DNA of 64,000 nucleotides from Vanilla planifolia. Lineage: Eukaryota; Streptophyta; Magnoliopsida; Asparagales; Orchidaceae. The notes beneath the pieces were generated by a model. It was not told the origin of the DNA, did no database searches, and was given only the letters and a program-made list of their open reading frames with translations. The stretch spans positions 18,881,501 through 18,945,500 of the forward strand of contig CM043869.1 of NCBI GenBank assembly GCA_023846275.1, written 5' to 3'. Below, piece after piece: positions 1 through 11,300 of this stretch. A program made the position numbers and the translations under genes. Numbering within the stretch: position 1 is the first letter of the stretch; the number at the start of each line of letters is the position of its first letter.

Positions 1-616
1 ATAGAATGAGCTTTTACAATACAACTTTAAAATCTATTCAACTCAAGAATGAAATTATAATCAATGAACAATAATTTTTTTTGTGGTCAAGTTGAGAATT
101 AGAGACAAAAGTAATAGAAGCTTACCATTGCACCTTTATGCTTATTGAAAGATCAAAATAAACTCATGATAAAAACTTTTGTGTCAAAGATGTATGTAGA
201 GAGAATAATGAGATGCTAATAGAGGTAACAAGTAAAGTTTATAGTGATGGAGCACAATAATAGAGGCATATAAAAAGGATTATTACTTTCAACTATCATG
301 GATTAGGAAGAGAATTATAAAAACGACTAGAATGTAGGGTTGTATTGGTAAGAATTCCTAGCTCTATTTGGGTTGAACCTGGAAATTAATTGGGTTAGCC
401 AATCTACATAATAGTAACAAAGTTTAATTTAGAGCTTTATTACTCTCAAATTTGGTTATTTTTGTTAACTTTTAAATTTTATTTTGTTATCAATTTGAAA
501 TGAAAGTAGAGTCTTTCTATGCAATGAATTATTTTCTAGAAAGGCATCAAGGTTTAGAGTTTTAGTTTTAGTCTCCTAGCAAAAATACTAGTTTATGTTG
601 GTTTTAGTTTGATTCT
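1..616. other. AT-rich upstream intergenic sequence
   Basis: No open frame, RNA gene or recognisable transposon domain is visible. The sequence is AT-rich and shows stop codons in all frames at short spacing. It lies upstream of RUS2 and may include part of its distal promoter, but no motif supports a specific claim. Confidence 0.4.
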
Positions 617-930
617 GATCAACTACTTACATTGCATGGAAATAAGTGGTGCGTGGGAGCGAAGAGGTGTGTTATGAGTCGCGGGAAGAAGCTTGAATTG
701 ATTTTCACTTGATTTTTGTGCAAAACCAAAATTTTTTTCTTAAATGATTTGTGTGGCATAAATTTCATTTGAACTTTTAAATCCATTAAACCCAGGAATC
801 AAACTAAGATGCATCATCATTTTCCAAAACAAATATTGAAATTTTATCTAACCGAATGAGCTCTTTATTTGTTTCAAAGTTAAGCTTTGAGACAGATTGT
901 GAGTTTTATCGGGTCTACCATTTTAGATTT
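617..930 (+). repeat. Direct repeat A (pair with 1937-2258)
   Basis: This segment of about 315 bp aligns along its length with 1937-2258. Shared landmarks in the same order are the lead-in ACTACxTACATTxCATGGAA, the word GGGAAGAAGCTTGAA, GATTTTTGTGCAA, AAGATGCATCATCATTTT and the end GGGTCTACCATTT. The copies differ by scattered substitutions and small indels, so the duplication is not recent. The spacing is about 1.3 kb. I could not find a primer-binding site or polypurine tract beside either copy, so I do not call them LTRs. Confidence 0.8.
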
Positions 931-1936
931 GGTTTTCCTTAGTTCCAACCATAATCAAAACCATTATCTTAATCAGAACTACTTAAACCAGCAAAATTAA
1001 TATTTTGGCTCGAGGATTGAAGTCAAATTGAAACTTTGAACTTAGGTGCCTTCTTATGGAATAGTTCATTGCATAGTTTTATTTTCATTTTAGATTGATA
1101 ATTAAATAAAATTTTAAAATTTTAATTTCATTTTAGATTGATAGTTAAATAAAATTTGAGAGTTTATAAAGATAGCCAAATTGTTATAATAATAAAATAT
1201 AGATTGGTTAATTTGGTTGATTTCCCAATTCCAACAGAAATAGAGTTCGAAATTCGTGCTTATTCAATTCAAGCCTCCTCTTTGCTCATTTCGATATTAA
1301 CATCTCTAATTTTCTATGTGGTCTATGGCAGCTAGAAGTCATAATCTTTTTCACTTACCTTTGTTGTTGTAAGATATCACGACAAACTTTCTTTTTCCGA
1401 CATTGGGATCTGTCTGTTCATTCTCTTCATACATCATTACCATGGAAGTTATTATGATGGTGATAGTGAGCTTCTACTGTTGCTCTATTCTTTGATGGCG
1501 AGTTTCTACTATTTTGTCTTTAATCTTTGACTTATCTGGTTAAATTTTTTCTATTATTCCACTTTTACGTTTTATGTTGAATTAGGTTTTAAGGCTGCTT
1601 TGTAGAAGCACATTTTGTCATGCTTGCTTGCTACCAATTTGTGTTAAATATTCTGATTTCTCTCTTGCTCGATGTTTTATCGCTTCTTTTTTCAATGATT
1701 TCCTGATTCATGGGTGCAACAAATGGGAATAAATTTATCCAATTGGTGTGATGACTTGCTCGGTAAATGAGCATGAAAAAGATTAATCTTTTTATTTATT
1801 TAGCCCCCATTTGGTAGGTTAATTTTATTTATGAACAAAAAGTTTTGAATTATTATAATTCTAATTTATTTAATAATTTTTTTTTCTTTTTGTTTGGTTA
1901 GACATATCAGTTTTGTCTAACTAAAGTCCATTGTTT
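931..1936. other. Sequence between the direct repeats; possible RUS2 leader
   Basis: No coding exon could be supported here. A 40-bp unit containing CATTTTAGATTGATA is repeated twice at about 1083-1162. The stretch 1250-1500 is less AT-rich and pyrimidine-rich, as a plant 5' UTR can be. It could hold a non-coding first exon of RUS2, because a good splice acceptor occurs at 2299-2300. This is inference; no donor site was fixed. Confidence 0.3.
1083..1162. repeat. Two-copy short tandem repeat
   Basis: The unit TTTCATTTTAGATTGATA followed by a TTAAATAAAATTT tail occurs twice in a row with minor differences. It is AT-rich and has no coding potential. Confidence 0.6.
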
Positions 1937-2258
1937 GGTGAACTACATACATTACATGGAAATAAGTGTGCTTGGAAGTGAAGATGTGGATTATGAGTGG
2001 TGGGAAGAAGCTTGAACCCAATGAAGGCTTGATTTTCACATGATTTTTGTGCAAGAACAAAATTTTTTTTCTTGACTGATTTGTGTAGCATAATTTCATA
2101 TGAATGTTTAGATCCACTAAACCAAGCAATCAAATTAAGATGCATCATCATTTTTCCAAACAAGCATCGAAGTTTTATCTAACTGAATGAGTTCTTGGTC
2201 TGTGTCAAAGCTAAGCTTTGATGCAGATTGTGAGATTTATTGGGTCTACCATTTCATT
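1937..2258 (+). repeat. Direct repeat B (pair with 617-930)
   Basis: Second copy of the repeat described at 617-930. It ends about 40 bp before the acceptor of the first coding exon of RUS2, so it lies in the presumed promoter or leader intron. The reverse-strand open frames of 70-80 codons over this copy have no equivalent in copy A and no recognisable domain; I take them as chance. Confidence 0.8.
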
Positions 2259-2309
2259 TAGTTGCTTCTCACCTTTTTATGCAACTTTTTTCAATAACAG
2301 GATAAGTTG

Positions 2310-5300
2310 ATGGGTATGAATAAGGAGCACGAGGTAAAAAGAGCTTGCTTCCATGATTTCTGGATAGAGACATCAGATTCTGGTTCACACATGTGTCATT
2401 TTGATTCCCATGGTCGACTCGTGGTAGGTCTCTTCCATGTTAAAGAGTCATTTTCATTAAATCAAAACAATGTTTTAGGCTTCTGAATTGAATCTTAATC
2501 TATGCTCATTATTTATATTGTCTAGATTCATTCACAAACATTAGTGCAAGACGTATGTTTCACTGGATTTTCTGTGTGATTTCTTAAAGTTATTCCTAAT
2601 GGAAGATGAATGTTAAATTCAGGTCAAGGTTGTCAATGATTCAAGACCTTTAGTTCAAAAAATAGTTGAATCCTTTCTGAACAAGTTTTTCCCTTCTGGT
2701 TATCCCTATAGGTAAGCTTTTTTTGGGAACCAGCTAAGGCTTTTTCTGATGCTTAGATGGGAAGTTGAGTTCTTTATTTTCTCAGCTTAGTTGAATGCTC
2801 TTGATTTTTTTTTTCTGCATTTTATTTATTTTTCCAGCGTCAATGAAGGATACCTAACTTATACCCAATTTCGAGCATTGCAACATTTTTCAAGTGCGGC
2901 ATTGTCAGTGTTGTCAACTCAGGTATTGTTTAGATGCTGTTTTTCTTTAATAACATAATGTGCTTATAATGTTCTTTGTGGACCATACTGTTATTTAAGC
3001 ACAGCAATAAAATAATTACTTGCTTCATTCATCTATGTTGATAATTATCTTTGTAGCATGCTTTTGGACTGACAACTTATTTGGATTGTGGCTCAGTCAG
3101 TGCTATTTGCTGCAGGATTGCGGCCTTCTCCAGCCCAGGCAACTGCCGTGAGTTGGGTAAGACAAATCAATTTGAATCAAAGCACCTTTGGTAATATTTG
3201 GCTTTATATATATTAAGTGCCAATCCTTCAAATATCATTTCTAACAGATTTTAAAAGATGGGATGCAGCATGCTGGAAAAATCATATGTAGTAGCATGGG
3301 AGCAAGAATGGATTCTGAGCCAAAGAGCTGGAGAATATTTGGTATTAATCTTTTTTTTGCTTTAGTTTATCTCAGTGGTTATCTCTATTATTACTTCTTT
3401 TGACTTTCCTTACAATATTTTTCAGATGTGGCATCATTAATAATATGTGCTGACTGTTTCAGCGGACTTGCTGTATGATCTTGGCACTGGCTTGGAGGTT
3501 CTTTCTCCATTATGTCCACAGCTTTTCCTGGAGTTTGCTGGTTTGGGTAATTTTGCTAAGGTCTGATACCATTATGCTTCATGAATCTCCACTACTACTT
3601 TTCAGTTTGTACATGGTTGTGGATGGAGCTGGCTTTATATTTATTTTTTCACTATATCTTGTGTTATTTAACCCTAGTGTTTTTGGATGAGTTATGATGT
3701 GTCTATGTTTCTTTTGATTAGTGTCGAGTGTACACTGAATCATCAGTGATGTACATGTGCGCTGGTCTCAGTATTAAACCATGAATTATCTTCTGGTGCA
3801 GGGTATGGCAGTTGTTGCTGCAAGAGCAACAAGATTACCAATTTATTCTTCGTTCGCCAAAGAAGGCAATCTAAGTGACTTGTATGCCAAAGGGGAGGCT
3901 ATCTCAACCCTTTTCAATGTTGTTGGATTAGGTGCTGGTATTCAATTGGCCTCCACCGTTTGTTCCACTATGCAAGGGAAGGTATGCTTTATTTATTTTT
4001 TTAAACTGGAATTCACAATATGAAAAATCCTTTTATGTTGTCCAAAGTCCCTGGTCACTTGTTTATCTAAATTATTGTTAAGTAAATTTCTTTTTAAAGT
4101 CATCCAATGGTGAAATTCTAAAGTAGGAAAAAAACAAGGTTACTATCTTGAGATTATTTACAGATTGGTTCTATTCTGTTTTTGCTTTTCATGGTTGGTA
4201 TAACCTACCCATATTAATTCTTTGATAGACATAATTTCTTGTTCAAATGATTGTCTAATTTGTATACCTTCATCTCTGAATTTTAGTAGGAACTTAGGAT
4301 TGGTCCATCTTGTTCCTAAATTTAATTGTCAATTGTCAAAACTTGGTGAAAGATTTCTCTTGGCTTAGAGAGAGAGAGAGAGAGAGAAAAGGTTGGAGAT
4401 AACTAACTTTATTTCTAAATTAGGTTTCGAAATTGGATCTTTTGTCACATTTTGCCTTTGGGGTATTTATTGTTTTGTTCTAGGCTTAAAATTGGTAAGA
4501 ACAAGTTGGTGAAGGTATGAAGTACTCATGCTCAATTCCAATAATGATGATATGAACAAGTGCTAAATTGAACAAGTAAAATTTACAGCTAACTCTCAAG
4601 TTTGAAACAATCTTGAGGGAGGACCTTTGAGGCCAATGTGGACCTCTAGGGTGCCTCGTGTAAGTCTCGAGGTTGTTTCATTAGGTTACTGTTCCATTGA
4701 ATCAGTTCAATTGAGACCATGCAAGGTCAAGATGAGGATTGGAAAAATTCTTGATAAGTTATCAACTTATCTCTTGATTATGAGTCTTTTTTTCTTGCAA
4801 TTCGAGTCCTTCAAATCTTCTATCTTTTAGGCAATTGTATGCCTTAATGGCATTTATTTTCTTCTCATCTTAGAGTGTCATTGTTCATTGAACTTAAGTG
4901 TGGGAATTTTGTTGTTCCTCTCCAGACTAGACCATTTAGTTGAGGTGAACATCATCTGATCTTTTTTGTCAATATGATAGGTTGTTCTTGAGCCACACCT
5001 AGTGCTGGTTTATTTTCTGGTACACTGTCCTTTTGTAGGACTAAATTATGTTGCAGCACTTGATGTTTCAGTGGCAATGAGTTCTTGTATTTCTTTTCTG
5101 ACAAGCATTTAGGGTTTGAAGAACTTTTAGTTCTTGACATAATAATATCCATGTATGTTGGTAACTTGAGTTGGTAAGAGTTGTTGCTAAGCTTTTTGGA
5201 AATTTTGAAAAGGTCATAAAGTTGGCTTGAGTTTTCTTCTTTCTCCTTTCAACTTAGGCATTGTGTAACCTTGCAATGTTACCAACTCCAAATTTATTTT

Positions 5301-8300
5301 CGACTTAGAGTTAATCATGTCTCTATTTGTATTTTTTTTTAATACTTCTTGAGTTGTTAATCAAACTTTACATGAATTTTCTTGATTTCCTTAAAAATTG
5401 TTTGAGCTTTTGTTGTGTGTACTTTGAGATCTCTAGATGTATCGAGTTTTGAACTTTTGATTAATTGAAATCCTCATTATAAATGCCAAACATGTCTCAA
5501 ATGCATTTTGATCAGTTGAACTATTTAGAGCTCAATTTTAAGCACTTTGAATATAAACTAAGTTTTCTTCTTAGGGTTTAGATCATCTAGATCTACCTCT
5601 TAATACATGCACAAACATTCTATTGATAACCTCTATAAATGATTTAGAGGTTTTCCATCTTAATTAGATATAATGGATGATAAAAATTCAAAATGCATGC
5701 ATACATTTATGAAGAATATTTTAGTTGTTTCTTCACTTAAGATATATTTTCGATACGACATGAATATAGCTAACTTGGGGAGTCTATCCATGCTCGTGTA
5801 TAGGTGGATGTTCCCCTATTCGGTTTTTGGTAATCCATTGATGAAATCGATCGAAATACTCTCCCAAGCTCTCATGGGCATTGGAGAGGCATATATAATC
5901 CTTGTTATTTATTGGCATGCTTCAAGGTATAGCATAGAATGCATAGTAAATATACCTTTACAGATTCTTTTTTGTTTTTGCTATGCTAAAGTCTTCAACA
6001 ACTTTTGAGATTTGTTTCTTGTGGTCATCTCATCTTATCTCCATCTTAAGACATGCAAGCCTTGTATATCAATTCACATCAAAAGGTATAGTTGGATGCT
6101 TTCCCATCTTTTAAGTCCTTGAGAACTCATTGCATCTTCGACTTATCTCATGTGGTACTCATGTATCTCCACTTGAATCTACATCAAACAAACAAAAAGC
6201 AACAAGTGATGGACAATAGAGCATATTTGTGACCTTGTTTAGATAGCCTTTCCTATACTTGATCATGTGGTTAGGCTGTTGTATGTAAGAGGTCAATATC
6301 ATTTGTTGAGCTTATTGCAACTTTCTTTGTGTCTGAATAATTGGAGAGGTTAATGGTCCAAATATATGATGGTTTCCTTCCTTAGGAGATTGTTTCCAAG
6401 GCTTCATTGCTTGGTCTTAAGCTAAACAACTCCTAATAACATATTGGGTAGTTTCTTTGTTCCCCTTGTAACAATTATGAGCATGCAATAGGTTTTACTT
6501 TTTGCATCAGAATAGCTTCTATAGTACCACTCAAGGAATTAGTGTTTAGCTCAAATGGTTGTTGAAGGTTGGGTAAAGCCAATACTAGTGCTTTCTATAT
6601 AATCTTCTTAAAGGGTTTAGTCATCTTTGAGAATCCTTTGATAACTTCCTTAGGTATTGAAAAGCTCACAGCAAGCTTCTAACCTTGTAATTGTTTGACA
6701 TCTTAACCAATCTCATATGAATTTGATTTTCTTTGAATTGATACTGAGTTCTCCATTCCCAACTCTAGAAATCAAATATAGGAGAGCTCTTTTCCCAAGC
6801 CCACACTTCTTCATATTGAGCTTGATTTGATGCTTTTATAACCTTGGGAACACTTCTCATGCTCGAGATGTTCTTGCATACCTTGATTCCAAATGACTTT
6901 GTCACTAAGAAAGAAAATTACGAACCTTTTGATGTGCAGTTTCAAAATATTGTTCATCAATCTCATTAAGTCAGTCTGTGTATTGCATATTTTGAATGTT
7001 CTTATGGATCTTAAAGAGTTTTAAAAGTTGTGTTCTTGGTGTCTACTTTTTGAATTCACACTTGATGACATCTTTGCTTTAAATCGAGCTTTGAAAAGAC
7101 CTTAGCATGTTAGAGTCAATCAAGCAAATCCTACATATGAGGGAGTGGATACCATTTTTGGGTATTGAATTTGTTAAGTACTTTATAGTCAATGCACATC
7201 TTCCTTCTTTTATCTTTGACAATTAGAGGAACACATAATGAATGATTTGTTTCAAAGCTCTAGTCTCGAGCAATTCTTTTATTTGCTTCTTAGTCTTATC
7301 ATCCTTTACTATCAATTGTCAATACATTCCTCAATTTGGTAGTGCCAAATAAGTTATTAGATTGGTCTTGTGCATGATAGCTCTTTTAGGTGGTAAACCT
7401 TGTCGTTCCTCGAATAAGTATTGATAACTTGTGATGAGTTCTCTAAATGGTTTACTTTCTCCAGTGGTCTCCATGATACCTCTATTTAGTTTCTTGGGTT
7501 GTATAAGTAATGGTACGCCCTAACGTGCAATAATTAATCTATTCACTTGAGTAGTTGCTATGGTGTCCATTGGTTGCTTCTTGACACTTTAATGTGCCAT
7601 GTACTTCTTGTCATCTTTCCTCAGTTGTTTTTGTTGAGAGTGTTGATAACCTCTAACTTCTCTAAATGGCTTGCTTTCTCCAATGGTCTCCATCACACCT
7701 CCATTAGGTTTCTTTGGTCGTATAAGTAATTGTTCACAACCTTAATATGCATTGACTAATCTATTCACTTGAGTAGTCAGTATGGCATCCATTGATTGCT
7801 TCTTGACATCTCAATTTACCATGTACTTTTTGCCATCTTTCATTAGTTGGTATTGTTGAATATGTTGATAACCTCTGACGTCTCAATCCTAAAGATATAA
7901 ACAACTTAATATGATTTGGCATGCATCGAGTAGGACTACTTCTCAAAGTACTTAATCAATATGCTATAAATGATTGTAAACTTTATTTTTGCACCACTTC
8001 TCAAGTTGAGCTTTTTAGTTTTTCGAAATCTTACCCAAAGAGTAGGTTTAGCATGGGGTGTGGTCATCAATCGCAATCTAGAGAAGCAGATGGGGATGTA
8101 TAGGTAGAGTGGCCCAGTCAAAGAAGAAACTAATTTGACAATGGTGGTGGTTTTGATAGGTAGAAAGATGAAATTCACAAAAACACAAAAACACAAAAAC
8201 AAACACAATCAAAGTGTGATTTTACTTGGGACAGAAATTATGTAGCAACATGTGGATTTCTCTAGACGAATTGAGTTGGCATTTCAAATGAGCTTGGAAT

Positions 8301-11300
8301 TGTAGGGCAATAAATTTTCCAATATCTCCCATAATTTCATGATCATCTAAGGTGGATTGAAGGGGCCAAGACACCAAACTCTGGAATTGCATAAGAAACC
8401 TAGCTTAGGATGGATTTGTTTGTAATTCCTGTTTGGCAACCATAGGGCCTAATCATTGAAACCTTTGAACATGAAAATTATGAGAAACAATTTAAACTAA
8501 CTTATTTTGATATTTCATAAGGTGTCCATGGGGATGATGAAGGGACAATCAAAAGATCATAAAAGATAGATCTTACACGAGTGAAGAGCAAGATGAAAGA
8601 ACGCAAAAAAAATGAAGACGAATTAGTGGAAACTTGTTGGGAATGTGGACATAACTCAAAGGAAAAGGAGATACAACAAACACATCATACACATATTTCT
8701 ATTAATTTTATGAACAAGAAACTTTTATGCATGGTGGTCAACGTTTATGTAAGTCGAGATAGAGCTTGGAGATGATATCGGAACTATTGCAAGGAGCGGG
8801 CCGTCGAAGATAAGCAGTGTCTTCACTATAACAAGTGGTCACCGAGTTCAGTTTATAGCTTTGTAATGATGGTGAAATCAGGTATCATTGCATTGCTCTT
8901 GACTCTATAGTAGATGAACGCTGATGAGAAATGAAATGATTTATGAGATTTATATAAGCAAATCGGGATGGAATCTTGGGGAGTAGTAACGTTGAAGTCA
9001 TGGGGCGACAACTTCTCTAACAAGCCTAAAATCTTTTTGATCATCTAGGTTGGTTTAAAGGACTACAACACTAAACTCTAGAGTAATGCAAGAAACCCTA
9101 AACCCTCTGGACTGATTTATTTGGAGCCCTTGTTTGGCAAGCTTAGAGAACTAATCACTAAAACCTTTGAATATGAAAGTTATGATGAACCATTAAACTA
9201 ATATGTTTTAAAATTTCAAAAGTTTTGTTGACTATTTGTGGTGGTGAAGGGAAATAGTAAGATTAGTAAAAGATAGATTTTACAAGTGAAAAGCAAGAAT
9301 GAAAACATACACAGGGGGCAGGCGGGGGAAACTTGTTGGGAATGTGGAGGGGACTCAAAGGGTGAGCATAGATAGCAAACACATCATATATTTTTTTTAT
9401 AAATTTTATGAAAATGAAAATTTTAAGAATTCATCCAAGTTGAGAGAGAGGTTGGAGATGATGTCAACATTATTGTGAGTGGGAGATTGTCGAGGATAAC
9501 TAGTGGCAATTGCATTTACGCCCAAGTTGGCCTCACACCTTTGTTGTGATGGTGAACTCAAGGTGGCATTGCACTACGAATTTTGTTGTCGGTGAGCATG
9601 AATGAATGCATCAAAGCAAAGAGCTCCATTTCAATGGTGGGTCTCAAATCATGTTAAATGGCCATGGTTGAAAGATCCCTTATTGAAACCTCTATAGGGG
9701 TTTAAATACATGGAGAGTGGAAGAAGGGAGCAAAATGGTCATTTGACCAAAGCTGATAGCTCATTATGGTATTATTGCCTAGGGCAATTTGAACGATCAT
9801 CATTATGGTTAGCCTAACACCTAGGATAGTCAGGTCAAATTACCCGGATGTTAACTTATTCAATTGCCTTTTGGATAGGTCACATGAACCATCATTGTTC
9901 ACGACTACCCAGGGCATTATGAGGATCATAATCAGTCCAGATTAGTCTTAGACCCCATTGGAAAAACCTAGATAGCTTCGATTTTGCCTAGGTTGAGTTG
10001 GGATATGCACGGGCCATTTAAAAAAGGTATATAGAAAACATGCGGTGATTGTTTGAATCCCTATAATACCCACTACACCCTATCATCATAGAAAAATTCA
10101 ACATTAAGTACATCTTATACTCTTATAAAAAAAAATACAACAAAATGCAAAAAAATATATGTACAAAAAAATGGTAGCTCGTAATTGTTAGTTATCATTT
10201 GTGGTAGTTCAGTAGTTGTCTAGATTGGTCTTGGGCACCATATCATTGACTAGGCTTATGAAAATAAGATTTTTTTGACTACCATGATTGATTATGGCAC
10301 TTATGAACTCCTTTCACTTGAATTCTTAGTGTGAACGTGAGACTCTTAGGCATTGCACTTCAATTTCAACATGAGAGAGAGAGAGATTATCATTGAGATT
10401 TTGAACTATCTCAAGTTCTTTTGTACTCTCTATGGCTATTATCACTTAATATTTTCCATTATCATTCTTCTTGAGTTTCTTTAAAAAAAGCTTAAGATGT
10501 ATATTCAAACACTTGTAACATCTTTTGTCTTTTCCTTGTGTTGTTTCTTCTTCTTCCACTTCATTATAACACTCTTTGGCTTTCCTAGTTGCTGTCCTAA
10601 GATTCTCATGTCTTATTTTTCTTTTGAATGGATACAGCAAAATAATTGGTCTGTTGGATAAAAAAAGGATTAAGTTTGGTTGTTATGTGATAGTACAACA
10701 ATATTATATATTTCATTGAAGTTTGCATCTCATGTGATTGAATTCCTCGCACAATAACCTTTCTCTAGAATTTCATCTTGTACTTGTGTATAGCTTGCCT
10801 CTGACAACATCATAAATCATGTCATTTCCTCCATTGTTCTTTAAGATACCTTTATATGGTAAAATTTCTTTTGTTTTATATCCTTGAATTTTCTCCAAGA
10901 GTTGTTATATGCCAATCTTGTACTCATGTGGGTGTTCTTCCAAGTTGATGCATGGTGTGATAGTTTCAATGAGACAAAAAAGGTTTTCTCCAAAGATGTA
11001 TAACCATACATAGAGAGGTAGGTTTTTGACTGATCTACCCAAGTTTCCAGCTCCTTGATTTTAACTTCCTTGTCATATTTCAACAAATCAATTTTTGCTT
11101 CCACCTTAGATGGTTTTTATTGGCTTCAATGATGAGGCAACACTTTGGTTATTTTCATCCTCTCCGACTTCCAGCATCTCGCTAGGATTTGAATTGTTTT
11201 GAATCTCCCCTTTTGTTAGAAAATTTCTAGCTATGGTCAAATTGTTATCAGAAGTAATTTTTGGATTGGTTTGATTCTTTAAAACAATTTCCTTCATTAT

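Noticed and set aside
5673-6008. 111-codon + strand frame in RUS2 intron 7
   Set aside because: It is antisense to the gypsy integrase remnant, whose - strand reading matches the family.
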